Origin: Prochlorococcus sp. AG-409-G20
GTDB taxonomy: Bacteria > Cyanobacteriota > Cyanobacteriia > PCC-6307 > Cyanobiaceae
Assembly (NCBI GenBank): GCA_003215775.1
Contig: QCJW01000001.1
Span: 62,001 to 126,000 of the forward strand
Reading direction: 5' to 3'
DNA: 64,000 nucleotides
Part shown: one piece after another, positions 1 through 9,380 of the stretch
Numbering within the stretch: the stretch's first letter is position 1
Layout: the number at the start of each line of letters is the position of its first letter
Position numbers and translations under genes: made by a program
The notes under the pieces: model-generated
Told to the model about the DNA's origin: nothing
Databases searched by the model: none
What the model saw: the letters and a program-made list of their open reading frames with translations, nothing else

Positions 1-1
1 C

Positions 2-1420
2 AACTCAAATGAAGATCAAGTCGTACAAAGGGCTAAGGAGCATTTTGAACGAAGCCTTATAGAGGTTGGAGGGAGTCTCGCAGGGAGTGTTGCGGCTCTG
101 GAACACCCAGCAAATAATGAAGCCCTTAATTATGGCGAAATATTTCTTCGAGATAATGTGCCAGTAATGATTTACCTTCTCACACAAAAGCGTTACGACA
201 TAGTTAAACAATTCCTAAGTGTTTGCCTAGATCTTCAAAGCACTACATATCAGACCCGAGGAGTTTTCCCTACAAGTTTTGTTGAAGAGGGAGGTGATTT
301 GATAGCCGATTACGGGCAAAGATCAATAGGCAGAATTACGTCAGCCGATGCAAGCCTTTGGTGGCCAATCCTATGCTTGTTATATGTAAGAAGAAGTGGT
401 GATAAGAGCTTTGGGACAAGTCAAAGAGTTCAAAGAGGAGTTCAACTTCTTCTAGACCTAGTACTTCATCCGACATTTGAAGGCACACCAGTCCTATTTG
501 TCCCAGATTGTTCATTCATGATTGATAGACCAATGGATGTATGGGGAGCACCATTAGAAGTTGAGGTACTTCTTTATGCATGCCTAAGAAGTTGTATCGA
601 GCTAATGGAGTTAAGTAGGAAAAATCAAGTAAGCAGGCTCCTAGATCAACGGCTTGTTCTAACAAGACAGTGGGTTCATGACCTTAGACAATTTCTTCTT
701 AAGCACTATTGGGTGACAAGCAAAACCATGCAGGTTCTTCGCAGAAGGCCTACTGAACAATATGGAGAAGATCAACACCAAAATGAATTCAATGTGCAAC
801 CACAAGTTGTTCCTTCTTGGCTTCAAGACTGGCTAGAAAACCGAGGAGGTTATCTGATAGGAAATATCAGAACAGGCAGACCTGATTTTCGTTTTTACAG
901 CCTAGGAAATTCTCTTGCCTGCATGTTTGGGGTTCTCACTGCTCCTCAACAAAGAGCTTTGTTTCGTTTAGTACTGCACAACAGACATCATTTAATGGCT
1001 CAAATGCCAATGAGAATATGTCACCCCCCAATGGATGGTAGTGAATGGGAAAACAAAACTGGTTCGGATCCGAAAAATTGGCCTTGGAGTTATCACAATG
1101 GAGGCCACTGGCCAAGTCTTCTTTGGTTCTTTGGTGCTTCAATCCTTCTTCATGAGAAACGTTATCCCCATGCTGATGTCCTTTTGATGGGCCAAATGCG
1201 CGCTCTCCTTGAAGAATGTTATTGGAGTCAACTAAACCAACTCCCAAGACAAAAGTGGGCTGAATATTTTGATGGACCAACTGGGACATGGGTAGGACAG
1301 CAATCAAGGACCTACCAAACTTGGACAATAGTTGGATTCCTTTTGCTTCATCACCTTCTACGAGTTTGTCCTGAAGATGTAGAAATGCTTGCTATAAATG
1401 AATTAATTCCAAATATTTAA
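2..1420 (+). CDS. Neutral/alkaline invertase (GH100), 5' end cut by window
   Basis: Glycoside hydrolase family 100 enzyme expected to hydrolyse sucrose to glucose and fructose in the cytosol. The reading frame is open from base 2, so the true start lies left of the window; 472 residues are visible, close to the usual length of cyanobacterial invertases, so only a short N-terminal piece should be missing. Family-typical stretches include NYGEIFLRDNVP near the left edge, GVFPTSF, the tryptophan-rich DASLWWP, RPMDVWGAPLE and a C-terminal WSYHNGGHWP block. It converges on petD with a 13-base gap. In marine picocyanobacteria such enzymes sit in sucrose turnover; that role here is inferred from family. 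Confidence 0.9.
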   Translation, partial: NSNEDQVVQRAKEHFERSLIEVGGSLAGSVAALEHPANNEALNYGEIFLRDNVPVMIYLLTQKRYDIVKQFLSVCLDLQSTTYQTRGVFPTSFVEEGGDLIADYGQRSIGRITSADASLWWPILCLLYVRRSGDKSFGTSQRVQRGVQLLLDLVLHPTFEGTPVLFVPDCSFMIDRPMDVWGAPLEVEVLLYACLRSCIELMELSRKNQVSRLLDQRLVLTRQWVHDLRQFLLKHYWVTSKTMQVLRRRPTEQYGEDQHQNEFNVQPQVVPSWLQDWLENRGGYLIGNIRTGRPDFRFYSLGNSLACMFGVLTAPQQRALFRLVLHNRHHLMAQMPMRICHPPMDGSEWENKTGSDPKNWPWSYHNGGHWPSLLWFFGASILLHEKRYPHADVLLMGQMRALLEECYWSQLNQLPRQKWAEYFDGPTGTWVGQQSRTYQTWTIVGFLLLHHLLRVCPEDVEMLAINELIPNI

Positions 1421-1433
1421 TTCAAAATATGAT

Positions 1434-1916
1434 TTAAAACAATCCCAATGTCAAAGATTTATCAATAGGCAAACAAGCACCTATGCCTAAATAAATAGTT
1501 AGAACCGTTCCAAATAAAAACACTGAAGTAGCAATAGGGCGTCTGAAGGGATTGGAAAACTTATTTACATTCTCAATAAACGGAACAAGCATTAAGCCAA
1601 GTGGAATCAAAGTCTGTAATGCAATCCCCAGAAGTTTATTTGGGACTACTCTTAAAATCTGGAAAACTGGATACAAGTACCATTCTGGAAGGATTTCTAA
1701 CGGCGTAGCAAAAGGATTTGCTTTATCCCCAAGCATTGCCGGATCTAAAACAGCTAAACCCACTACGCAAGCAATAGTCCCAAGAATTACAACTGGAAAG
1801 ATATAAAGAAGATCATTTGGCCATGCAGGCTCTCCGTAATAATTATGACCCATTCCTTTTGCCAGCTTAGATCTGAGCTTTGGATCAGCTAGATCAGGTT
1901 TTTTTAGTATGGTCAT
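1434..1916 (-). CDS. petD: Cytochrome b6-f complex subunit IV
   Basis: Subunit IV of the thylakoid cytochrome b6-f complex, which carries electrons from plastoquinol to plastocyanin and helps form the quinol oxidation site. At 160 residues it has the standard length and begins MTILKKPDL, with the typical [19 protein letters not shown] segment and the PEWY motif ([14 protein letters not shown]) that forms part of the Qo site. Three membrane segments are visible. It lies 63 bases downstream of petB on the same strand, the classical petBD operon. Confidence 0.97.
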   Translation of the reverse strand: MTILKKPDLADPKLRSKLAKGMGHNYYGEPAWPNDLLYIFPVVILGTIACVVGLAVLDPAMLGDKANPFATPLEILPEWYLYPVFQILRVVPNKLLGIALQTLIPLGLMLVPFIENVNKFSNPFRRPIATSVFLFGTVLTIYLGIGACLPIDKSLTLGLF

Positions 1917-1979
1917 GACAAAAAGTGAATTAAAATTTTTTAAGATCTAAAAATGATTGATCAAACATAAGGGATCGGT

Positions 1980-2636
1980 TTACAAGGGGCCCGAAATACC
2001 TTGCTTTCTAATCATCAGGAAATGCATCAGCATGAATACTGCTAGTAGCCATGGCAAAACAAATGTATGAAGGCTATAAAAGCGAGTCAAAGTTGACTGA
2101 CCAACACTTTCTCCACCTCTTAACAACTCAACCATAAAATCACCTACAACTGGAATTGCAGCAGGTACACCCGAAACAATTTTGACAGCCCAATATCCAA
2201 CTTGATCCCATGGCAAGGAATACCCAGTAACCCCAAAGGCAACTGTAATTACTGCCATAGTGACACCAGTCACCCAAGTCAATTCTCTTGGTCTTTTAAA
2301 GCCACCAGTGAGATAGACCCTGAAGACGTGAAGAATAAGCATGAGTACCATCATTGAGGCACTCCATCGATGAACTGAACGAATCAACCAACCAAAGCTG
2401 ACATCAGTCATCAAATAACTAACTGAGTTATAGGCCTCAGTAACAGTTGGTTTGTAATAAAAGGTCATCGCGAAACCAGTCGCGAACTGAATCAGAAAGC
2501 ACACAAGTGTTATCCCTCCCAAGCAATAAAAGATATTGACGTGGGGAGGGACGTATTTTGAGGTGACGTCGTCAGCTATGTCCTGAATTTCAAGACGTTC
2601 CTGGAACCAGTCGTAGACAGGTGACGAGTTCGCCAT
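1980..2636 (-). CDS. petB: Cytochrome b6
   Basis: The haem-carrying core subunit of the cytochrome b6-f complex in the thylakoid membrane. The 218-residue product begins [18 protein letters not shown] and shows four membrane helices. The haem-ligand histidines are visible in [13 protein letters not shown] and LILHVFRVY, and in [10 protein letters not shown] and [12 protein letters not shown], with a conserved cysteine near NIFYCLGG that carries the extra haem cn in this family. First gene of petB-petD, transcribed divergently from ctpA with 68 bases between the chosen starts, so both promoters must lie there or inside the 5' ends. Confidence 0.97.
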   Translation of the reverse strand: MANSSPVYDWFQERLEIQDIADDVTSKYVPPHVNIFYCLGGITLVCFLIQFATGFAMTFYYKPTVTEAYNSVSYLMTDVSFGWLIRSVHRWSASMMVLMLILHVFRVYLTGGFKRPRELTWVTGVTMAVITVAFGVTGYSLPWDQVGYWAVKIVSGVPAAIPVVGDFMVELLRGGESVGQSTLTRFYSLHTFVLPWLLAVFMLMHFLMIRKQGISGPL

Positions 2637-2704
2637 GCATTGGTAAGTTCTTATTCCATGATTCTACTGAATGTGCGCCAGGTTTCGTTCTAGGGATTAA
2701 TCCA

Positions 2705-4018
2705 ATGCCTAAAACTGTTAAATCTCGGAGACAATTACCGCAAAAGCTCTTAGTAGCGCTGCTATGCATAGTCTTTTGCGGATTATTCTTTTCCCCTCCA
2801 GTACTTGCCTTAAACGATGGACAAGCACTGGTTTTAGAAAGTTGGAAGCTTGTAAATGAAGGATATCTAAACAAATCCAGATTTGAAGAAGTTCAATGGC
2901 GCCGATTACGCCAAAAGGCTTTAGAAGAACCAATCACTACAAGCGAAGAGGCCTACTCAGCAATTGAATCAATGCTTCTACCCTTGGGAGATCCTTACAC
3001 CAGGCTGTTAAGGCCAGATGATTACACAGCAATGAAGGCAAGCAACTTAGGCAGTGAAATCAATGGCGTTGGGCTGCAATTAGGATCAAGGTCAGAAGAT
3101 GGAGAAATTGTTGTAATTGCCCCATTAGAAGGCTCACCAGCTGCAGATGCAGGGATCTTGAGTGGGACAACTTTATTGAGCGTAAACGGGGAGTCACCTA
3201 AATCTCTTGGCCTAGAAGCAACTGCTGCAAGACTTAGAGGCGAGACAGGTTCACAGGTTTTAGTGCTAATAAAACCACCAAATGGAGAACCTGAAGAAAT
3301 AGTTCTAGAACGCAGAAGTGTTGACCTCCGTCCAGTAAGAACTCGTAGGCTCAGGAATGAATCTCATACATTGGGATATTTAAGAATTACGCAATTTAGT
3401 GAAGGCGTGCCTGAGCAAGTCAATGAGGCCTTGCAGGAACTATCAGAAAAAGGAATAGAAGGCTTAGTACTTGATTTGCGAAACAATTCAGGCGGATTAG
3501 TTAGCTCTGGCCTTGCTGTTGCTGATGCATTCCTAAGTGATAAACCAATTGTAGAAACAAAAAATCGCGAGGGAATAAATGATGCAATTCCCTCAAACAA
3601 AGAAACACTTTATGAAGGACCAATGGTTACACTTGTGAACGGCGGAACAGCTAGCGCCAGTGAGATTCTTGCTGGAGCTTTACAAGATAACGAGAGGTCA
3701 ACTCTTGTTGGAAGCAAAACTTTTGGCAAAGGGCTAATCCAATCCCTTACAACACTTAGCGATGGCAGTGGATTAGCAGTCACAGTTGCAAGTTACTTAA
3801 CACCTAGCGGTAGAGATATACAAAATCTTGGGATAGAGCCTGATCGAACACTCGACCTTCCAGAGCCTCTGAATCCAGGCAGCACTGATGATAGATGGAT
3901 TCAAGATGCCGAGATTCTAATGGAAGCAAACCTTGATCGAAAACTACTAGAAGACAATACAAATCAAGAAAAAATATCGTCAGAGATAGAGGAAGAGATC
4001 GATTTAACTATTAACTAA
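2705..4018 (+). CDS. ctpA: Carboxyl-terminal processing protease (D1 maturation)
   Basis: Serine protease of the S41 family that trims the C-terminus of precursor D1 in the lumen so that the Mn cluster of photosystem II can assemble. An upstream ATG at 2621 would overlap the petB start, so I chose the ATG at 2705, which opens directly onto a basic region and hydrophobic signal peptide ending near PPVLA. A PDZ domain follows (about residues 100-180) and then the catalytic domain with Ser317 in GGTASASE and Lys342 in KTFGKG, the Ser/Lys dyad 25 residues apart. 437 residues is normal. The stop codon lies inside a terminator stem. Confidence 0.93.
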   Translation: MPKTVKSRRQLPQKLLVALLCIVFCGLFFSPPVLALNDGQALVLESWKLVNEGYLNKSRFEEVQWRRLRQKALEEPITTSEEAYSAIESMLLPLGDPYTRLLRPDDYTAMKASNLGSEINGVGLQLGSRSEDGEIVVIAPLEGSPAADAGILSGTTLLSVNGESPKSLGLEATAARLRGETGSQVLVLIKPPNGEPEEIVLERRSVDLRPVRTRRLRNESHTLGYLRITQFSEGVPEQVNEALQELSEKGIEGLVLDLRNNSGGLVSSGLAVADAFLSDKPIVETKNREGINDAIPSNKETLYEGPMVTLVNGGTASASEILAGALQDNERSTLVGSKTFGKGLIQSLTTLSDGSGLAVTVASYLTPSGRDIQNLGIEPDRTLDLPEPLNPGSTDDRWIQDAEILMEANLDRKLLEDNTNQEKISSEIEEEIDLTIN

Positions 4019-4032
4019 ATCGATCTCTTTAT
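3993..4032 (+). terminator. Terminator hairpin at the end of ctpA
   Basis: A perfect inverted repeat has arms of about 14 bases (3993-4006 and 4016-4029) around a 9-base loop, followed by a T-rich tail. The right arm begins with the ctpA stop codon TAA at 4016-4018. The tail ends only six bases before the ATG of the next gene. This looks like an intrinsic terminator, although it could also occlude the translation start of the following HD gene. Confidence 0.75.
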
Positions 4033-4038
4033 TTGAAT

Positions 4039-5292
4039 ATGAAATCAAGAAACTACCACGACCCACTACATGGTGGAATGGAATTAAATAATGACAATGA
4101 AGAAGAAAGAATGATAATGAGGTTAATTGACTCTATGCCATTTCAAAGACTTCGACGAATCAGACAACTTGGACCAGCATTTCTGACATTCCACGGAGCA
4201 GAATCCAGTCGCTTCACACATTCACTAGGTGCCTTTCATATTGCCAAGAAAGCTTTCAAGAAGTTAATAAAAATAGAGCCTAAACTGAAAGAACATAAAG
4301 GAATACTTTATGCATCTGCTCTGCTCCATGATATTGGTCATGGACCACTTAGTCATAGCAGTGAAGAAATATTTGGAATAAAACATGAACAATGGTCAGC
4401 GAAAGTCGTCAAAGAGAACAACGAAATCAGCAATGCTCTTGAAGATTTTGAGGAGGGTACAACTAACAAAGTTGCAGAACTATTAGGAGAAGGGAAGGCA
4501 CCTAAAAAGGTAATTAAGAGTCTTATCAGCAGCCAATTAGATTGTGATCGATTGGACTATTTATTACGAGATAGCTATTCAACTGGAACACATTATGGTC
4601 AACTAGACCTAGAAAGAATTCTTTCAGCATTGACTCTTGCGGCAGATGGGGACCTTGCTATCAGTCCAAAAGGACTAATGGCAGTAGAACATTATTTAGT
4701 CGTAAGAAGTCTCATGTATAGAAGTGTTTATAATCATAGAATTAATGAGGTATGCAACTGGATTCTTGAAAAAATAGTACGAATGGCCCGTATCTTGGGT
4801 CCCCAAAAAGTATGGGCAGATGATTATATGAAGATCTGGTTATGGTCTCCTAACGAAATAGACACAAATTCATTTCTAGAGAATGATGATATTCGCACTG
4901 GTTATCATTTCCTGCGCTGGAAAGAAGAGGCCCCCGAACCTCTTTCGGAATTATGCAAAAGATTTATCAATAGGGATCTCTTACAAGCAGTAAATATTAG
5001 TGAGATGAGCAATGAGGATCAATTGCAAGCACTTGTAATTGCAAGAAAGCTCGCAGAAAAGTCAGGGTTAAATTCAGACCTTACTTGCGGACTTCGGCAT
5101 CAAAAAACACATGGCTACTACCCTTACAAAAGTGGACTTCGTTTATGGGATGGAGTTAGCTTAAAAGCACTTGAAGAAGTATCCCCGTTAGTGAAATCTC
5201 TTATCTATCCAACTGGGGCAGCTTGGTTAATTCATCCCAAGCTAATTCATGTGGAATTCAAGCAAGAGCTTGAGCAATCCTTAAGAAACTGA
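4039..5292 (+). CDS. HD-domain phosphohydrolase (dNTPase/YwfO-like)
   Basis: Metal-dependent phosphohydrolase of the HD superfamily, related to deoxynucleoside triphosphate triphosphohydrolases. The ATG at 4039 is preferred over a TTG two codons earlier. From that start, a metal-binding histidine is in SRFTHSLG (about residue 61), His97-Asp98 in LLHDIGHGPLSHSSE, and a downstream aspartate in DCDRLDYLLRD, the H..HD..D pattern of the family. The 417-residue length fits this subgroup. The substrate cannot be told from sequence. It follows ctpA after a hairpin and precedes minC by 15 bases, so it may be co-transcribed with minCDE. Confidence 0.85.
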   Translation: MKSRNYHDPLHGGMELNNDNEEERMIMRLIDSMPFQRLRRIRQLGPAFLTFHGAESSRFTHSLGAFHIAKKAFKKLIKIEPKLKEHKGILYASALLHDIGHGPLSHSSEEIFGIKHEQWSAKVVKENNEISNALEDFEEGTTNKVAELLGEGKAPKKVIKSLISSQLDCDRLDYLLRDSYSTGTHYGQLDLERILSALTLAADGDLAISPKGLMAVEHYLVVRSLMYRSVYNHRINEVCNWILEKIVRMARILGPQKVWADDYMKIWLWSPNEIDTNSFLENDDIRTGYHFLRWKEEAPEPLSELCKRFINRDLLQAVNISEMSNEDQLQALVIARKLAEKSGLNSDLTCGLRHQKTHGYYPYKSGLRLWDGVSLKALEEVSPLVKSLIYPTGAAWLIHPKLIHVEFKQELEQSLRN

Positions 5293-5307
5293 TTCAAACC
5301 AAATAAC

Positions 5308-6000
5308 ATGAGCATAGAAAATAATGAGAGACAGCTAATCAAATTTCCTCTTCGCAAAGAAGAAGATTGGAGAACCTCATTCAAATCAAAACTTGCTAAA
5401 TTTAAGGAAGGATTTATTGAAGTTGACTGCAAAGACTGGCCTCTTAGCTGGAAAGACCTTGTCAAACTTAAATCTCTATTAGAAAGATCGGGATTTATAT
5501 TAGATGGGATTTATTCCCAGATTCCTGAAACACTTGTTAGTGCATATTCATTAGGTCTGCCAACAAACCCATTACTTTCAAAAGAAGCAGAAGGGAATTA
5601 CCAAACACAACAAAATCTCAATCAAAGTGAAGAGAGAGTGTTGTTTCACGAGGGAACTCTTCGTTCAGGTGAACATATAGAAGCAAGAGGGGATGTTCTT
5701 TTACTTGGTGACGTAAACCCAGGTGCCCAAGTTTCAGCTGGAGGCAATGTCATGATTTGGGGACGATTACTCGGGATTGCACATGCGGGGAAAACAGGGA
5801 ATTTGAATGCAAAGATCATTGCCCTAGAGCTAAGGCCTCTTCAATTAAGAATTGCCAATGAAGTTGCTCGTGGACCAGAAGGGAAACCAGAACCGGGTTT
5901 AGCCGAAGAAGCCATTCTTTACTCAGGATCCATAGTTATTCGCCCCGCCCAAACAATTTTTGTAAATAAAAAAACACACACCATTCCTCCAACGCCCTAA
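5308..6000 (+). CDS. minC: Septum site-determining protein MinC
   Basis: Inhibitor of FtsZ polymerisation that works with MinD and MinE to place the division septum at midcell. The C-terminal beta-helix domain is clear: FHEGTLRSGEHIEARGDV, then LGDVNPGAQVSAGGNVMIWG and a LNAKIIALELRPLQLRIA strand. The N-terminal half (about residues 1-100) is poorly conserved, as is common in MinC. At 230 residues it is a normal size. First gene of minC-minD-minE in the usual order. Confidence 0.93.
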   Translation: MSIENNERQLIKFPLRKEEDWRTSFKSKLAKFKEGFIEVDCKDWPLSWKDLVKLKSLLERSGFILDGIYSQIPETLVSAYSLGLPTNPLLSKEAEGNYQTQQNLNQSEERVLFHEGTLRSGEHIEARGDVLLLGDVNPGAQVSAGGNVMIWGRLLGIAHAGKTGNLNAKIIALELRPLQLRIANEVARGPEGKPEPGLAEEAILYSGSIVIRPAQTIFVNKKTHTIPPTP

Positions 6001-6110
6001 TAGTGAAGTGAATTTCATTGAAAAACCTTAAGGTTCCAATCCAAAGCTTGGCCCATTTTTCTTGAACTAACGAAAAGTCCAACTAATATTCTGAAACTTT
6101 TAAGAGGTCC

Positions 6111-6926
6111 GTGTCGAAAAATACTCGCATAATCCTTATATGTTCTGGCAAAGGAGGGGTAGGCAAAACAACCCTAACCGCCAATCTTGGAATTGCCCTA
6201 GCCAGACAAGGCTTCCGAACAGCTGTTTTGGATGCTGACTTTGGTTTACGTAATCTTGATCTACTTCTCGGGCTAGAAAATCGTATAGTTTATACCGCTC
6301 AAGAAGTTCTCGAAGAAAGCTGCCGACTTGACCAGGCTCTCGTTAAACATAAACAAGAACCAAATCTTGCTTTACTACCCGCAGGCAATCCCAGAATGCT
6401 TGAATGGCTAAAGCCAGAAGACATGCAACGCATTGTTTCGATGCTTATAGATGATTTTGATTATGTCTTAATTGATTGTCCAGCAGGAGTGGAAGATGGG
6501 TTTAGAAATGCAGTGGCAGCATCAAAAGAAGCAATTGTTGTCACCAACCCTGAAATATCAGCTGTTAGGGATGCAGATAGAGTTATTGGACTTTTAAATA
6601 CTCATAGTGTCGAGCCTATTCAACTAGTTCTTAATCGAGTCAGGCCAAAAATGATAGCGAGTCAAGAGATGCTATCTGTAAATGATGTAACTGATATTCT
6701 TGCCCTTCCATTGCTTGGCTTAGTACTAGAAGATGAACAGGTAATAGTAAGTACAAATAGAGGAGAACCTCTAACACTCAGTTCATCAAAATCACCAGCT
6801 GCACGTTGTTATACAAATATTGCAAAGAGAATGCAGGGAGAAGAAATTCCGATAATTGATCCGTCTAAGGAAGGTTCAAGTATAGGTGACAAATTCAAGC
6901 GTCTGATGCAAACAAAGATTTTCTAA
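6111..6926 (+). CDS. minD: Septum site-determining ATPase MinD
   Basis: Membrane-associated ATPase of the ParA/MinD family that recruits MinC to the membrane and is released by MinE. It starts with GTG. The deviant Walker A motif GKGGVGKT is at residues 13-20, switch I contains [10 protein letters not shown], and Walker B is in [11 protein letters not shown]. The C-terminal tail [12 protein letters not shown] is the amphipathic membrane-targeting helix typical of MinD. It is separated by 110 bases from minC and by four bases from minE. Confidence 0.97.
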   Translation: MSKNTRIILICSGKGGVGKTTLTANLGIALARQGFRTAVLDADFGLRNLDLLLGLENRIVYTAQEVLEESCRLDQALVKHKQEPNLALLPAGNPRMLEWLKPEDMQRIVSMLIDDFDYVLIDCPAGVEDGFRNAVAASKEAIVVTNPEISAVRDADRVIGLLNTHSVEPIQLVLNRVRPKMIASQEMLSVNDVTDILALPLLGLVLEDEQVIVSTNRGEPLTLSSSKSPAARCYTNIAKRMQGEEIPIIDPSKEGSSIGDKFKRLMQTKIF

Positions 6927-6930
6927 AGCG

Positions 6931-7230
6931 ATGACAATGACTCTACGTGACATCCTAAACAAATTGCTGGGTCGCCAACCTTCAAGCGCATCAACAGCAC
7001 GTGAAAGACTTCAATTAGTACTCGCACATGATCGTTCAGATCTTAGTCCTGAACTAATGGAGCAAATGAGAAGAGAAATATTAGAAGTAGTTGCTAAGTA
7101 TGTTGAAATAGATATAGAAGCTGGTGCAGTTAGTTTAGAAACGGAAGACCGAATGACTGCACTAGTAGCGAATCTTCCAATCAGAAGACCTCTCGCAATT
7201 AACAGTAAAATAGAAGAAGTATCAAGTTAA
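6931..7230 (+). CDS. minE: Cell division topological specificity factor MinE
   Basis: Stimulates MinD ATPase and gives the Min system its pole-to-pole patterning. The 99-residue product has the MinD-interacting N-terminal segment [17 protein letters not shown] followed by the topological specificity domain with [13 protein letters not shown]. Four bases separate it from minD, consistent with translation from one message. It is followed by 211 bases without a convincing gene before tRNA-Thr. Confidence 0.96.
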   Translation: MTMTLRDILNKLLGRQPSSASTARERLQLVLAHDRSDLSPELMEQMRREILEVVAKYVEIDIEAGAVSLETEDRMTALVANLPIRRPLAINSKIEEVSS

Positions 7231-7441
7231 CCAAAAGACTACTCAGGTTACAATTTTCCAGAAAAAATAGATTTACATAGTCCATAGATTCTTAGCTTGG
7301 TTAGTATTTCATATATTCCCGCTAGTGCGTTCATCTTATTAAAACTGCAATCTCAATCCTATTTTAAATAAAGTTGTTTTTTGTCTGTTTACATTCAAGA
7401 AAGCCATTAGAGGCATATTCTTGGTTAAAATCTAGATCAAT

Positions 7442-7513
7442 GCCGGCTTAGCTCAGTGGTAGAGCAGCGCTTTTGTAAAGCGAAGGTCATCGGTTCAAAT
7501 CCGCTAGCCGGCA
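7442..7513 (+). tRNA. trnT: tRNA-Thr (anticodon TGT)
   Basis: A 72-base cloverleaf folds from the sequence: acceptor arms GCCGGCT and AGCCGGC with discriminator A at 7513, D arm GCTC...GAGC, an anticodon loop TTTGTAA giving anticodon TGT, and a T arm with GGTTCAAATCC. The CCA end is not encoded. It reads threonine codons ACN, principally ACA. Confidence 0.95.
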
Positions 7514-7572
7514 TATCAACTTCCAACTCCAAACTTCTATACATAGACGGAGTTCATTCTCAAAAAGAGTGA

Positions 7573-7743
7573 TCAGACATTGTCATGCAGATCCCTACCA
7601 GAAAAAAGCCAGACAAATAAAGCAATCACAATCCAACCAATCCAAGAGATCTCAAATATTGGTGTTGTAAACAATATTGCTGGTTTCAAGATCCAATGGA
7701 AGCCTGACTGGAGAATTAGAACCAAAACAATTAACCAAATCAT
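7573..7743 (-). CDS. Small membrane protein, 56 residues, function unknown
   Basis: This short leftward frame runs from an ATG at 7743 to a TGA at 7573-7575 and starts 14 bases after the stop of the tsaC gene on the same strand. The product begins MIWLIVLVLILQSGFHW, has two strongly hydrophobic segments (about residues 2-12 and 31-46, the second with WIGWIVIALFVWLF) and ends in a short polar tail GRDLHDNV. Composition and gene spacing favour this reading over the hydrophilic frame on the opposite strand. I do not recognise a family. It looks like a small integral membrane protein co-transcribed with prmC and tsaC. Confidence 0.6.
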   Translation of the reverse strand: MIWLIVLVLILQSGFHWILKPAILFTTPIFEISWIGWIVIALFVWLFSGRDLHDNV

Positions 7744-7757
7744 TATTTCAACCCTTT

Positions 7758-8351
7758 TTATTCAATAATCACAGCACCTTTTCGTAAGACCTGCCACCTC
7801 CCAGGAGCTTCCCAAGCTAAAACCGTACTTGCCAAGCCTAAAGAACTTGGCCAAGGCAAAGGCCCTAACAATGGCAAACCAGGAAAAGATCTTGCGACGT
7901 CTTCAGCAGTAAGTGAAGGAGTTTTACCTGAAATATTTGCACTTGTAGTAGCCAAGGGTCCAGTCTGAGCAAGTAATTCCTTTGCCATCCCGAAAGCAGG
8001 AACTCGAATACCAAGACTTTCTTTCCCAGGATTCATAACATTTACCAAATCACCAACAGCTGGAAGCACTATTGTCAAAGCTCCAGGCCAAAAACTTTTC
8101 GCCATTTCCCAGGCATCATCTCTTGCTTGTGGTGAAACAAAGTCAAATAATTCTTCTGCATTCTCTCCCATCAATATCAAAGGTTTAGATAAAGGTCTTT
8201 GTTTAATTTTCCATAATTTCTCAGAGAACTCAGGCGCAATAGCTAGAGCAGGTAAGGTATCAGTTGGGAAGGCAACTGGAGAACCTTTTTTTAAAATAAT
8301 TGCCATATCTAATGAATCAAAAACTGAATCTTGTAAAGAAGTCATTTTCAT
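7758..8351 (-). CDS. tsaC: Threonylcarbamoyl-AMP synthase (Sua5/YrdC/TsaC family)
   Basis: Makes threonylcarbamoyl-AMP from threonine, bicarbonate and ATP, the first step of the t6A37 modification of ANN-decoding tRNAs. The family hallmarks are visible: KKGSPVAFPTDTLPALA near the N-terminus, KIKQRPLSKPLILM with the KxR..SKP pattern, FWPGALTIVL, IRVPAF, and PLATTSANISG. At 197 residues it is the short TsaC form lacking the extra Sua5 domain. Eight bases downstream of prmC and upstream of a 56-residue membrane protein gene. Confidence 0.93.
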   Translation of the reverse strand: MKMTSLQDSVFDSLDMAIILKKGSPVAFPTDTLPALAIAPEFSEKLWKIKQRPLSKPLILMGENAEELFDFVSPQARDDAWEMAKSFWPGALTIVLPAVGDLVNVMNPGKESLGIRVPAFGMAKELLAQTGPLATTSANISGKTPSLTAEDVARSFPGLPLLGPLPWPSSLGLASTVLAWEAPGRWQVLRKGAVIIE

Positions 8352-8359
8352 ATTTATCC

Positions 8360-9232
8360 TTATGGATTCTGACCCAATGCAAATCTCTTAACTCCTTCCA
8401 AATCTGTTTTAAACTCAATAGAGACCAATCCTATGTTCTTCATTAATTCCATAACTGAATTACTTTGATCATAATGATGCTCTATCAAAATCCAGCCACC
8501 TCTCTTTAGTCCTCTAATAGAACCTGATATAACTTCCCTTAACGATTTAAGACCATCTGAACCTCCTGAAAGAGCCAACAGAGGCTCATGCAATCGAACT
8601 TCAGGTTGCAATCCTTCAATTAGGCAATCCGGAATATATGGTGGATTGGAAACTACTAAATCAAAAGAACCCCATAGAGGCTCCAAAGGCTCCCACCATT
8701 TACCCAGAAAAAGATCTACTGATTTATTTGGGAGCAATCGCAATATATTACTTTTTGCCACACAAATAGCTTCCTGACTTAACTCAACAGCATAACCATC
8801 CCAAAGAGGCAAGGCCTTTGCAAGAGCAATAGCCAATGCACCACTACCCGTACCTAAATCTACCCAAGCACCAAAAACCTTTTCGTTAATTTTACTCAGT
8901 GCATAATCAACTAACAATTCTGTTTCTTGCCTCGGAATCATCACTGCAGAATTAACTTCTAATTCAAAATCTCGCCATGGAGAAAGTCCAAGCAAATATT
9001 GCAATGGGACATGCTCATCTAGATGTTTCATCCAGATCTGGCTCAATTTCTCTAGTGGCTTTTCAAGTAAAACCTCACTATTAGGTTTCAAATAAAGTTT
9101 CTGCAAAGAACTCCATCGCAAGCCTCCACCTATATCTAAAAGCCAATCAAGATCGACAGATCGACCACCTTTAGCTAATAAGCTTTTACGCCATAAGAAC
9201 AACTCATTTCCAGAAATTTTTAAATGTTCCAT
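8360..9232 (-). CDS. prmC: Release factor glutamine methyltransferase
   Basis: S-adenosylmethionine-dependent methyltransferase (HemK/PrmC) that modifies the GGQ glutamine of peptide chain release factors. An N-terminal helical domain precedes the Rossmann domain, which has the SAM motif DLGTGSGALA at residues 125-134 and the catalytic NPPY motif at 196-199. The PRQETE segment at about 100-105 is also typical. Length (290) is normal. It is the first gene of a leftward run with tsaC and the small membrane protein gene. Confidence 0.94.
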   Translation of the reverse strand: MEHLKISGNELFLWRKSLLAKGGRSVDLDWLLDIGGGLRWSSLQKLYLKPNSEVLLEKPLEKLSQIWMKHLDEHVPLQYLLGLSPWRDFELEVNSAVMIPRQETELLVDYALSKINEKVFGAWVDLGTGSGALAIALAKALPLWDGYAVELSQEAICVAKSNILRLLPNKSVDLFLGKWWEPLEPLWGSFDLVVSNPPYIPDCLIEGLQPEVRLHEPLLALSGGSDGLKSLREVISGSIRGLKRGGWILIEHHYDQSNSVMELMKNIGLVSIEFKTDLEGVKRFALGQNP

Positions 9233-9380
9233 CTATCAACCTTAAGACAATATCGAACTTAAATTCCTAAGCAATAATCCAATCGAAAAGCAATTATTAC
9301 TTAATTAGTTTCTTATGATAAAACAACATAGGAATATTCCCCTCGCTACTAGATCTTCAAGGCAAGAGAGGGAATTGGGG

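Noticed and set aside
936-1328. 130-residue frame antisense to the invertase
   Set aside because: Shadow of the GH100 coding sequence in another frame.
7248-7334. 28-residue leftward frame after minE
   Set aside because: Too short to judge, no ribosome-binding site and no neighbour in the same direction; recorded only as a possibility.
7580-7768. 62-residue frame on the plus strand
   Set aside because: It lies opposite the better small membrane protein frame, has low-complexity polar content, and overlaps the tsaC stop.
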